Assembly (NCBI GenBank): GCA_937900325.1
Contig: CALCEX010000098.1
Span: 1-5,410, forward strand
DNA from: an uncultured Clostridia bacterium
Lineage (GTDB): Bacteria > Bacillota > Clostridia > Christensenellales > CAG-138
Direction: 5' to 3'
DNA length: 5,410 nt
Under the pieces are notes generated by a model. The model was not told the DNA's origin, made no database searches, and saw nothing but the letters and a program-made list of their open reading frames with translations. The translations under genes were made by a program, and so were the position numbers. Below, in pieces: positions 1 to 5,410 of the stretch (position 1 is the first letter of the stretch; each line of letters starts with the position of its first letter).

Positions 1-440
1 CGCTCGGTGTCGATGATTATATCCCCGATCATGTTGCGTATGGTGCCTATCAGGCCTACCTTTTTGCCCATGCGCTCGGCAATGGCTTTCAGCATATATG
101 TGGTGCTGGTCTTGCCGTTTGTGCCGGTAACGCCTATCATCTGCATTTCCCTTGAAGGATAGCCGTAATACGCCGCTGCCATTTCGGCCATTGCGATGCG
201 CGTATCCTCCACCAGTATCTGCGGAACGTCTATATCCAGCTTCCGCTCTACCACCAGCGCGGCGGCGCCCGCATCCACAGCCTGCTGAGCGTATTTATGC
301 CCATCCGCGAATGTTCCCACTATACAGCAGAACACATCTCCGTGTTTCACCTTGCGTGAATTGTATACAAGCTCCCTTACCTCTGTGTCACTGCCTATAA
401 GCTCATGTCGCGTAGGTCTGGCCAATTCGCTCAAAAGCAT
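1..440 (-). CDS. murE: MurE, UDP-MurNAc-tripeptide synthetase (partial, N-terminal 146 codons)
   Basis: Cytoplasmic ATP-dependent Mur ligase that adds the third amino acid to UDP-MurNAc-L-Ala-D-Glu. The reading frame begins at ATG 438-440 and stays open to the left edge, giving 146 codons of an enzyme usually near 480-500 residues. The start MLLSELARPT leads into YNSRKVKHGDVF (residues 26-37), the typical MurE N-terminal uridine-binding segment (SR-x-V...GDVF). The ATP-binding P-loop GVTGTNGKTS lies at residues 103-112, with Lys110 as the expected phosphate-binding lysine. The start follows a strong GGAGGAGG site about 6 bases upstream, in the 29-base gap after the PBP stop. MurE rather than MurC, MurD or MurF is inferred from the N-terminal segment and from the position behind the PBP gene, as in Firmicutes dcw clusters. 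The DNPR-type motif that separates diaminopimelate from lysine enzymes lies outside the window, so the amino acid added cannot be told. Confidence 0.95.
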   Translation of the reverse strand, partial: MLLSELARPTRHELIGSDTEVRELVYNSRKVKHGDVFCCIVGTFADGHKYAQQAVDAGAAALVVERKLDIDVPQILVEDTRIAMAEMAAAYYGYPSREMQMIGVTGTNGKTSTTYMLKAIAERMGKKVGLIGTIRNMIGDIIIDTE

Positions 441-469
441 TGCGTTTCCTCCTCCCCGGCCCTGCAGCC

Positions 470-2620
470 TCAGTTCAAAATTTCTATATTGGAAAACTCC
501 ACAAGCACTTCCGTTCCCGCAGCGACTTCTTCCCCGGCGGCCGGAAACTGCCTTATTGCCGTACCGGTCTGATCCTCGGGCTCTATCCTGATGGCCAGCC
601 CCTTGGCTGCAAGGGCATCGTTTGCCGCAAGCCTGCTCATTCCTGTTACATCAGGCACTATTACGGTCTCGCTGCTGACGGCTTCCTGCTCCGCGTCCGT
701 CGCCGCCGTATACAGCAATACATCCGTACCGCGCTGCACCATTTCGTTGGCAGCCGGTACCTGGGCCGTTACCATATCTTCTTCATTATCCTGAAATTCA
801 GCGTACAGGCCCGCTTTCTTGAGCGACTCCTTTGCCTCCAGTATGGTCATACCGGTAAGGTCCGGCACGCTCACGGTATCCGCGTTTTCAGTCGGCAGAT
901 AGCCATAATGGCGAAGCGTTTCCTCCATTACCTGCTTTACATATGGCGCCGCCACAGTGCTGCCGAATACGGTCCCGACCTTTGGTTCATCCACCAGTAT
1001 CAGGCAGACGTATTCTGGATCGTCCGCCGGGGCAAAGCCTATGAATGAGGCTATGAGCTTGCCGCTTGCGATCTTCCCGTCCTCATACTTCTGCGCGGTG
1101 CCGGTCTTTCCGCCCACCCGGTAACCGGGTATTGAGGCGTTTTTACCGCTGCCCTCGGATACTACGCTTTCCAGTATCTCCCTCACCTGGGCGCTGGTGC
1201 TTTCGCTTATTACCCTGCGCACCATGGTGGGCTCATTTTTAAGTATCACCCTGCCGTTTCCGTTTACTATGCTGTCCACCACGTAGGGCTGCATCAGCTC
1301 TCCGCCGTTTACCGCAGCGCACACCGCCGTGCAGAGCTGTATGGGCGTTACCGCAATGCTCTGGCCGAAGCCTATGCGGGCAAGGGTGTTTTCGGTAATA
1401 TATTTTTCATGGGTAACTATACCCGATGTCTCGCCGCTGATCCCGCTCCCGGTAGAAGAACCGAACCCGAAAGCATAGATGTAATCGTAAAAGGTGGATT
1501 TACCCATTGAAAGGGCCATCTGCATAAAAGCCGGGTTGCAGGAATTCTGCACTGCCTTTTTGAGCGTCTCATGGCCGTGGCCTCCGCTCTTCCAGCACTT
1601 GATCCTCTCTCCGTTCACTGTGTAGCTGCCGCTGCAATCATACTCATTGGCGGATGTCACCTTACCGCTGTCCAGCGCCGCCGAAAGGGTAATTATCTTG
1701 AAAGTGGAGCCCGGTTCATAGGCGTCCGTAACTATACGGTTACGGGAAAGTTCGTTCAGCGTCGTTACGTCGCTTCTGGGCGGATCGTTGGGGTCGAAGT
1801 CCGGCTGAGTTGACATTGCTATTATTCTGCCCGTCTTGCAGTTCATTATAATGCCCTGCGCCGTCTCTGCCTTATTGACCTCAAGAGCTTCTTTCAGCGC
1901 CTTCTCAAGGAAGGACTGCACCACGCTGTCCGTGGTTAGTTTTATATCGTAACCATCCTCCGGATCCAATATCTCCTGAGAGCCATAGGCTATTGCTCTG
2001 TGGTTGGCGTCCGTCTCGGTTATCATTCTGCCGTTTTCGCCGGCAAGGTATTTATTATATTTCTGCTCGAGGCCCGCCTGGCCGGTACCATCCACCGTAG
2101 TAAATCCCAGCAGCTGAGAAAACAGGCTTCCCTCAGGGTAATATCTTTTTGAGTCTATGGCGGTGTAAACGCCGCTGCCAAGCATCCTTGACTTTATCTC
2201 GTCTACCACCTCGCGCTCCACCTGGCGTTTCAGTATGACTTCTTTATAATAAACGTCATTGGAGTTCTTTTTGGTAGCCTGCTTCATTACGTATTCGCTG
2301 TCCAGATCCAGTATATCTGAAAGCTCGCGCACTATTCGCGGCAGATCCTCCTGCTTGCGGCTCAGCTGATAAGGGTTGAGCAGTACCTTGTACGCCGTTC
2401 CGCTCTGGGCAAGCACCACTCCGTTAGTATCGGTTATGGTACCGCGCGCAGCGTTCAGCGAAGTATCCTGCGTCTGCTGCTCCTGAGCCATTTCAGACAG
2501 CCTCTTGCCGTCAATTATCTGTATCCAGAACAGCCTTATTATCAAAAGCACGAAAACGGTCGCTATTCCGCCCAGAGCAACACACAGTCTTTTTTTGCCG
2601 GATACCGTAGGTCCTGCCAT
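470..2620 (-). CDS. Class B penicillin-binding protein (FtsI/PBP2B/SpoVD family) with two PASTA domains
   Basis: Membrane-anchored D,D-transpeptidase of 716 residues that crosslinks peptidoglycan outside the cell. Domains in order: short basic cytoplasmic tail; one membrane segment (about 13-34); PBP dimerisation/pedestal domain (about 52-215, with ARGTITDTNG at 58-67); transpeptidase domain (about 250-570); two PASTA domains (about 582-638 and 652-710, beginning VPDLTGM and VPDVTGM). Catalytic motifs are complete: SxxK is S305-T-F-K308 in YEPGSTFK, SxN is S360-C-N362, and KTG is K505-T-G-T508. ATG 2618-2620 is preceded by GGAGG 6 bases upstream (2627-2631) and lies 16 bases after the ftsL-like stop. 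Its place between ftsL and murE is that of pbpB/spoVD in Bacillus and of the single spoVD/ftsI gene in many clostridia. The double PASTA tail and the length resemble PBP2B. The SCN motif plus Cys342 resemble SpoVD. I therefore leave open whether it serves vegetative septation, spore cortex synthesis or both, and give no symbol. Confidence 0.96.
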   Translation of the reverse strand: MAGPTVSGKKRLCVALGGIATVFVLLIIRLFWIQIIDGKRLSEMAQEQQTQDTSLNAARGTITDTNGVVLAQSGTAYKVLLNPYQLSRKQEDLPRIVRELSDILDLDSEYVMKQATKKNSNDVYYKEVILKRQVEREVVDEIKSRMLGSGVYTAIDSKRYYPEGSLFSQLLGFTTVDGTGQAGLEQKYNKYLAGENGRMITETDANHRAIAYGSQEILDPEDGYDIKLTTDSVVQSFLEKALKEALEVNKAETAQGIIMNCKTGRIIAMSTQPDFDPNDPPRSDVTTLNELSRNRIVTDAYEPGSTFKIITLSAALDSGKVTSANEYDCSGSYTVNGERIKCWKSGGHGHETLKKAVQNSCNPAFMQMALSMGKSTFYDYIYAFGFGSSTGSGISGETSGIVTHEKYITENTLARIGFGQSIAVTPIQLCTAVCAAVNGGELMQPYVVDSIVNGNGRVILKNEPTMVRRVISESTSAQVREILESVVSEGSGKNASIPGYRVGGKTGTAQKYEDGKIASGKLIASFIGFAPADDPEYVCLILVDEPKVGTVFGSTVAAPYVKQVMEETLRHYGYLPTENADTVSVPDLTGMTILEAKESLKKAGLYAEFQDNEEDMVTAQVPAANEMVQRGTDVLLYTAATDAEQEAVSSETVIVPDVTGMSRLAANDALAAKGLAIRIEPEDQTGTAIRQFPAAGEEVAAGTEVLVEFSNIEILN

Positions 2621-2636
2621 CAGCCGCCTCCAATTG

Positions 2637-3077
2637 TTATTGCGGCGAGCTCATACTCCCCGCGTCCGTTCCGTCTATTTTAACTATCTGGGACGCGGCG
2701 GGATAGCCGAGTCCCGCAGCAAGGGCGGCTTCCCGGGCTTCGTCGAGGTTCACGGCAGAATTGAGCCTTACCTCAAGTCTGTCCAGCGTCCTTTTGTTCT
2801 CCTCGATCGTGCTCTTATATTGATTTACCACCGCGTACTGCTCCGTTATGGTTGCGTAACGTACCATTATGGCCAGTATCGCTATGGCGGACATCAGTAT
2901 TCCGCAAGTCACGGCCAGCCTTTGCAGCGGGCTGTATTTGGGCTTTGCCGCAGGCCGGGCCACAGCCTCTGTCTGCACGGTGTCGTCAGCCGCGGGCATT
3001 CTGTGGGTATACACCCGCATAGTGGACGACCTCGCGTACACATAATCGTTATCCAGTTTTCGCGCCGCTACTGCCAT
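2637..3077 (-). CDS. ftsL: FtsL-like cell division protein
   Basis: Small bitopic membrane protein of 146 residues, probably the FtsL-type partner of DivIC/FtsB and of the class B PBP in the division complex. There is a basic, low-complexity cytoplasmic tail (about 1-53), one hydrophobic segment (about 54-73) and then an external charged, heptad-like stretch (about 74-107) fitting a coiled coil. After this comes VNLDEAREAALAAGLGYP, which matches the A...GL/GM-x-x-P pattern that closes FtsL and DivIC domains. Sequence conservation in this family is low, so the call rests mainly on topology and on the position between rsmH and the PBP gene. The chosen ATG (3075-3077) has only GGAG 11 bases upstream, in the 26-base gap after rsmH. 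A second possible start is ATG 3018-3020 (Met20) with GAGG 9 bases upstream, which would give 127 residues and shorten only the cytoplasmic tail. Confidence 0.82.
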   Translation of the reverse strand: MAVAARKLDNDYVYARSSTMRVYTHRMPAADDTVQTEAVARPAAKPKYSPLQRLAVTCGILMSAIAILAIMVRYATITEQYAVVNQYKSTIEENKRTLDRLEVRLNSAVNLDEAREAALAAGLGYPAASQIVKIDGTDAGSMSSPQ

Positions 3078-3103
3078 GTTATTCAGTACTCCGTCCGGTT
3101 ATT

Positions 3104-4039
3104 CTAAAGCTTTTTTATCGCCCTGAGCTTGCTGCTGCGCGACCTTGGATTGTATTCCAGCTCGTCCTTATCAGGTACGATGGGTTTTTTCGTCAGTATT
3201 TGTGCCGTAGGCTTCTTTCCGCAGGTGCATATCGGCGCTTTGGGGTCGCATGTGCAAGGATGTTCAAAAGTTTTAAAAGCCTGTTTGACTATCCTGTCCT
3301 CCAGCGAATGGAAGGTTATCACAGCCATTACTCCGCCGGGGTTCAGCAGATCGTGGGCATTCCGTATAGCCTTGTCCAATTCCGCAAGCTCGCCATTTAC
3401 TTCTATCCTTATGGCCTGAAAAGTCCGCCGCGCCGGGTGTGGGCCTTCTCTGCGGTTCGCCGCCGGTATGGCATATTTGATTATTTCCGCAAGCCTGGTG
3501 GTACTGTTTATCGGTTCCATTTCCCGCTCGCGCACTATGGCCGACGCCACCTTTGCGGCGTAACGCTCCTCGCCGTAGTCTCTTATTATCCTCGTCAGCT
3601 CGCCATGGCTGTATCCGTTGACCACATCATATGCGGAAAGGCTTGCCCTGTCGTCCATTCGCATATCCAGCGACGCTTCCTCATGGTAAGAAAAGCCCCG
3701 CTCAGGGGTATCCAGCTGATAAGACGAAACTCCCAGATCCAGAAGTATTCCTTCCGTGCCGGTGACGTTTTCATTTGCCAGCAGGTCTTTCATATCGAAA
3801 AAGTTGCCGCGGATAGCCTTGAATTTATCTCCGAACGGCTTCAGTCTCTCGCTTGCTGCGGCTATGGCCTCGCCGTCGCGGTCTATTCCGTACAGTCTTC
3901 CGTCAGTCAGCCGCTTGAGTATCCCCTCGGAATGCCCTCCGCCGCCCAGCGTTCCGTCCACGAATATTCCGCCCCGCTCCGGCGCGAGAAGCTCCAGCAC
4001 CTCTTTGAGCATTATGGGTATATGGTGGAATTGCGTCAT
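3104..4039 (-). CDS. rsmH: RsmH (MraW), 16S rRNA m4C1402 methyltransferase
   Basis: S-adenosylmethionine-dependent enzyme that methylates the N4 of cytidine 1402 in 16S rRNA at the decoding centre of the small ribosomal subunit. The protein has 311 residues, the usual family length, and is complete. Family marks in order: HIPIMLKEVLELL (6-18), the SAM-binding loop VDGTLGGGGHS (27-37), LLDLGVSSYQLD (99-110) with RGFSY (114-118), DMRMD (125-129), PARRTFQAIRIEVNGEL (202-218) and TFHSLEDRIVK (242-252). A CxC-x6-CxC cysteine group lies at 262-273. The ATG overlaps the mraZ stop in an ATGA (4036-4039) and has only a weak GGGG upstream inside mraZ, so translation is probably coupled to that of mraZ. 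It is the second gene of the operon, as in most bacteria with a dcw cluster. Confidence 0.98.
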   Translation of the reverse strand: MTQFHHIPIMLKEVLELLAPERGGIFVDGTLGGGGHSEGILKRLTDGRLYGIDRDGEAIAAASERLKPFGDKFKAIRGNFFDMKDLLANENVTGTEGILLDLGVSSYQLDTPERGFSYHEEASLDMRMDDRASLSAYDVVNGYSHGELTRIIRDYGEERYAAKVASAIVREREMEPINSTTRLAEIIKYAIPAANRREGPHPARRTFQAIRIEVNGELAELDKAIRNAHDLLNPGGVMAVITFHSLEDRIVKQAFKTFEHPCTCDPKAPICTCGKKPTAQILTKKPIVPDKDELEYNPRSRSSKLRAIKKL

Positions 4040-4494
4040 ATGCCAAGCCCCGCAAGATAGCTGAGAGATTCCGTCATGGATTCCTCCCCGGCGTTATCCA
4101 TCCTTTCCAGCTGCTCTTTCCATTTCTCGGCGCCCCATATTTCTATGCGGCTGCCCATGCCCACCAGCATGGCGTCGGAACTTATCCCGGCATACTCCCG
4201 GAGTGAATTGGGAATAAGTATGCGTCCCTGCTTGTCCAGTTCGCATTCGCACGCATTGGCAAACAGCCTTCGCATGGCGTTCTGCGCCTTCACATCGGAT
4301 ACGGCAACCTTTTTGAAGCGCTCCAGTATATCATTCCAGAGTTCCTCGGGCATGCCATAAAGACACCTGCTGTCGGCATTGCCCATCATATCGCGGGTAA
4401 TGATGACGGTGTCTCCGAGATCGTCGCGCCATTTGGCGGGGATAAAGACCCTGCCCTTGGCGTCCACGCTATGTCCGAAAGAACTTATCAGCAA
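4036..4494 (-). CDS. mraZ: MraZ, DNA-binding regulator of the dcw cluster
   Basis: Transcription factor of the SpoVT/AbrB-like fold that forms ring-shaped oligomers and binds short repeats in front of its own operon. The protein has 152 residues with the two family motifs: DAKGRVFIPAKWR (11-23) and DKQGRILIPNSLR (87-99), each the DxxGR core of one half of the pseudo-repeat. The start codon is TTG (4492-4494). It is chosen because it gives MLISSFGHSVDAKGR, which fits the usual MraZ N-terminus, and because it sits 8 bases after a long AGGAGGAGGAGG tract. No ATG offers this fit. It is the first gene of the cluster. Three AAAGTG(G/T) boxes over its promoter are the likely target of the protein, suggesting autoregulation. 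Depending on species MraZ represses or activates; which applies here cannot be read from sequence. Confidence 0.97.
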   Translation of the reverse strand: MLISSFGHSVDAKGRVFIPAKWRDDLGDTVIITRDMMGNADSRCLYGMPEELWNDILERFKKVAVSDVKAQNAMRRLFANACECELDKQGRILIPNSLREYAGISSDAMLVGMGSRIEIWGAEKWKEQLERMDNAGEESMTESLSYLAGLGI

Positions 4495-4499
4495 CGCGG

Positions 4500-4512
4500 A
4501 AGCCTCCTCCTC
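4500..4512 (-). promoter_or_regulatory. Extended Shine-Dalgarno tract of mraZ
   Basis: The minus strand reads GGAGGAGGAGG in front of the TTG start. The last GGAGG ends 8 bases before the start codon, an ideal distance. The repeated AGG units offer several overlapping anti-Shine-Dalgarno pairings, which may compensate for the weaker TTG codon. This site decides the start of mraZ. Confidence 0.85.
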
Positions 4513-4538
4513 CTCAATATATTCTCACAGATATTGAG
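4513..4538 (-). other. Perfect hairpin in the mraZ mRNA leader
   Basis: The minus strand reads CTCAATAT, a 10-base loop, then ATATTGAG: two perfectly complementary 8-base arms. The 3' arm ends exactly where the Shine-Dalgarno tract begins. With the predicted start of transcription near 4540, the hairpin would form the very 5' end of the mRNA. No T-run follows it, so it is not a terminator. A role in mRNA stability or in access to the ribosome binding site is inference. A palindromic protein-binding site is an alternative. Confidence 0.6.
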
Positions 4539-4546
4539 TTAAGCTT

Positions 4547-4575
4547 ATTATAGCAACTTCTCCACCACTTTGCAA
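4547..4575 (-). promoter_or_regulatory. Sigma-A type promoter of the mraZ operon
   Basis: The minus strand has a consensus -10 TATAAT (4547-4552) preceded by TGC, giving an extended -10. A -35-like TTGCAA (4570-4575, 4 of 6 matches to TTGACA) lies exactly 17 bases upstream. Transcription would begin near 4540, leaving a leader of about 45 bases before the mraZ TTG. The -35 element sits inside the MraZ box array, so the regulator and RNA polymerase should contact the same segment. Confidence 0.85.
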
Positions 4576-4591
4576 CACTTTAAACCACTTT
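4565..4591 (-). promoter_or_regulatory. MraZ operator: three AAAGTG(G/T) boxes at 10-bp spacing
   Basis: On the minus strand the boxes are AAAGTGG (4585-4591), AAAGTGT (4575-4581) and AAAGTGG (4565-4571), separated by 3-base spacers TTT and TGC. This matches the AAAGTG(T/G)-N3 direct repeats described for MraZ in Mollicutes, as I recall that work. The 10-bp period places all boxes on one face of the helix, as expected for an oligomeric ring protein. The array overlaps the -35 element of the mraZ promoter. Binding by this MraZ is inferred from the match and from adjacency to its gene. Confidence 0.85.
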
Positions 4592-4670
4592 TATGTTCAT
4601 TTAATGGCCATTTACCTTTGTTTTTCGCCATGTTTTACCGTTTGATCAGCTTTGCGAAGAGCCGGAGCAT

Positions 4671-4713
4671 ATAAAAACCAAAAAACAAAAAGAGCGGCCG
4701 TAACCGTTCTTTT
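4671..4713 (-). terminator. Probable intrinsic terminator of the metallophosphoesterase gene
   Basis: Twenty-five bases after the stop of the phosphoesterase gene, the minus strand forms a stem AAAAGAACGG / CCGCTCTTTT (4688-4713) with loop TTACGG. It is followed by a T-rich run TTTTTGTTTTTTGG and more T (4671-4690). The stem has one A-C mismatch as minus-strand RNA; as plus-strand RNA the same position is a G-U pair. Only the minus strand has the long T-run, so termination of the upstream gene is the likely role. This separates it from the mraZ operon. Confidence 0.68.
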
Positions 4714-4737
4714 ATGCTTTTTATTCATTTATTCGGC

Positions 4738-5410
4738 TTATATCTCCGTTATCAGCTTCGGGACAAAATCCAGATGGTCGGCGGAGCACAGCGTATATTC
4801 TATGCCGTTACGGATGCCCTCAAACGCATTACGGCATGCCTTGCCGTGAAGATGGCCGTATATCACCCGTTCCACTCCGTATTTCTCAAACATCTCTGTG
4901 AAGCCGCTTGGCGCCCGTTTCTCGTTGAACGGCGGGTAATGCAGCATCACAATGATGCGGCCTCCCTGCTTTGCACCGGACAGCGACAGCTGGAGGCGTA
5001 TGACCTCCCGGTCGTATATTTTCTGGTCCTTTTCCGGATCAAAGCCAGAACTGCCCGGGCATATCCAGCCGCGGGAGCCTGCTATTGTGACGGAGCCCAA
5101 CTCTACGGTATCGTTTTGCAAAGCATACATACAGCAGGGCAGCATATCCCTCACTTTGGAAACAGAGCCCCACCAGTAATCATGGTTGCCGCGCATTATC
5201 ACCTTTTTGCCCGGCAACGCGGCAACATACTCTATATCCGGCCTTGCCTCATCGAGCTGCATGGCCCAGCTTATATCGCCCGGTATCAGCACCGCATCCT
5301 CATCGGACACGCGCTCGCGCCAGGCAGCCGCTATGCGCCCGGCGTGGTTATCCCAGTTGAGCCCGAATATGTTCATAGGCTTATTTGAACTGTGGGACAA
5401 ATGCAGATCA
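4738..5410 (-). CDS. Calcineurin-like metallophosphoesterase (5' end outside window)
   Basis: Predicted cytoplasmic metal-dependent phosphohydrolase; its substrate is unknown. Nearly the whole domain is visible: 223 codons plus one base, ending in TAA at 4738-4740. Metal-binding motifs in order: DLH (5401-5409), GD in IPGDISWAM (5275-5280), GNHDYWW (GNHD at 5179-5190), the histidine of MLHYPP (4939-4941) and GHLHG (4843-4857). The frame remains open through DLHLS at the edge, and the family usually begins a few residues before this motif. The true start therefore lies just beyond the window, and the TTG at 5398-5400 is not the start because it would remove the first metal ligands. The KPMN-IFG-x-x-W-x-NH stretch after DLHLS and the GDISWAM motif resemble a family of uncharacterised bacterial phosphohydrolases (COG1768-like, from memory). 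It reads in the same direction as mraZ but is separated by a probable terminator and a 243-base gap. Confidence 0.92.
   Translation of the reverse strand, partial: DLHLSHSSNKPMNIFGLNWDNHAGRIAAAWRERVSDEDAVLIPGDISWAMQLDEARPDIEYVAALPGKKVIMRGNHDYWWGSVSKVRDMLPCCMYALQNDTVELGSVTIAGSRGWICPGSSGFDPEKDQKIYDREVIRLQLSLSGAKQGGRIIVMLHYPPFNEKRAPSGFTEMFEKYGVERVIYGHLHGKACRNAFEGIRNGIEYTLCSADHLDFVPKLITEI

Noticed and set aside
440..1048. Plus-strand open frame of 202 codons opposite the PASTA region of the PBP
   Set aside because: It is antisense to a well-supported gene, rich in arginine, histidine and tyrosine without domain character, and spans the PBP-murE gap without a sensible start site.
2505..3107. Plus-strand open frame of 200 codons opposite the ftsL-like gene
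   Set aside because: It crosses three minus-strand genes antisense and has no motif; the minus-strand ftsL frame has the expected membrane topology and operon position.
3200..4060. Long open frame on the plus strand (286 codons) opposite rsmH
   Set aside because: It lies wholly antisense to an unmistakable, complete RsmH, shows no recognisable family pattern, and is expected from the codon bias of the true gene.
470..4494. Search for a novel inserted gene or mobile element within the cluster
   Set aside because: Every gap between genes is 29 bases or less and all frames match known dcw genes in canonical order, with no terminal repeats or foreign-looking stretch.
4555..4561. A possible fourth MraZ box in phase with the array (AGAAGTT on the minus strand)
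   Set aside because: It matches only 3 of 7 positions of AAAGTG(G/T) and overlaps the promoter spacer, so only three boxes are reported.
4548..4631. A 27-codon minus-strand frame (ATG 4629-4631, starting MAKNKGKWPLNEH) running through the MraZ boxes to a TAA inside the -10
   Set aside because: It has no Shine-Dalgarno site and lies upstream of the predicted transcription start, so it would not be on the mraZ transcript. Its codons are explained by the A-rich promoter DNA.
4714..5388. Plus-strand open frame of 224 codons opposite the metallophosphoesterase
   Set aside because: The minus strand carries all the metal-binding motifs in order; the plus frame is a shadow.

Overview
The window carries the start of a division and cell wall (dcw) cluster of Firmicutes type, read entirely on the minus strand. 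The order in the direction of transcription is mraZ, rsmH (mraW), an ftsL-like gene, a class B penicillin-binding protein with two PASTA domains, and murE, which runs off the left edge. A separate same-strand metallophosphoesterase gene lies upstream of mraZ and runs off the right edge. Gene order, the PASTA domains, strong AGGAGG-type ribosome binding sites and the SCN-type PBP motif point to a Gram-positive, clostridia-like bacterium. Base composition is close to half G+C, and ATA is favoured for isoleucine. No species can be named from this alone.

Layout by decreasing coordinate (direction of transcription): 5410-4738, metallophosphoesterase lacking only its first few codons; 4713-4671, probable intrinsic terminator; 4591-4547, three AAAGTG(G/T) boxes at exact 10-bp spacing overlapping a promoter with a perfect extended -10; 4538-4513, hairpin in the mraZ leader, directly before an extended Shine-Dalgarno tract; 4494-4036, mraZ (TTG start); 4039-3104, rsmH (ATGA overlap with mraZ); 3077-2637, ftsL-like gene; 2620-470, PBP; 440-1, murE N-terminal third. 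Gaps inside the cluster are 29 bases or less, so one polycistronic transcript is likely.

Functionally, MraZ is the cluster's own DNA-binding regulator, and the boxes over its promoter fit autoregulation. RsmH methylates 16S rRNA. The FtsL-like protein and the PBP are membrane partners of the septal or spore peptidoglycan machine, and MurE adds the third residue of the cytoplasmic peptidoglycan precursor stem peptide. The metallophosphoesterase is separated by a terminator and is probably not part of the operon.

I see no undescribed multi-gene system here: the gene content is a conserved core locus. The points worth a second look are the regulatory region in front of mraZ, the combination of a SpoVD-like cysteine pair with a double PASTA tail in the PBP, and the codon use. 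Nothing suggests mobile elements, CRISPR arrays, tRNA or rRNA genes.
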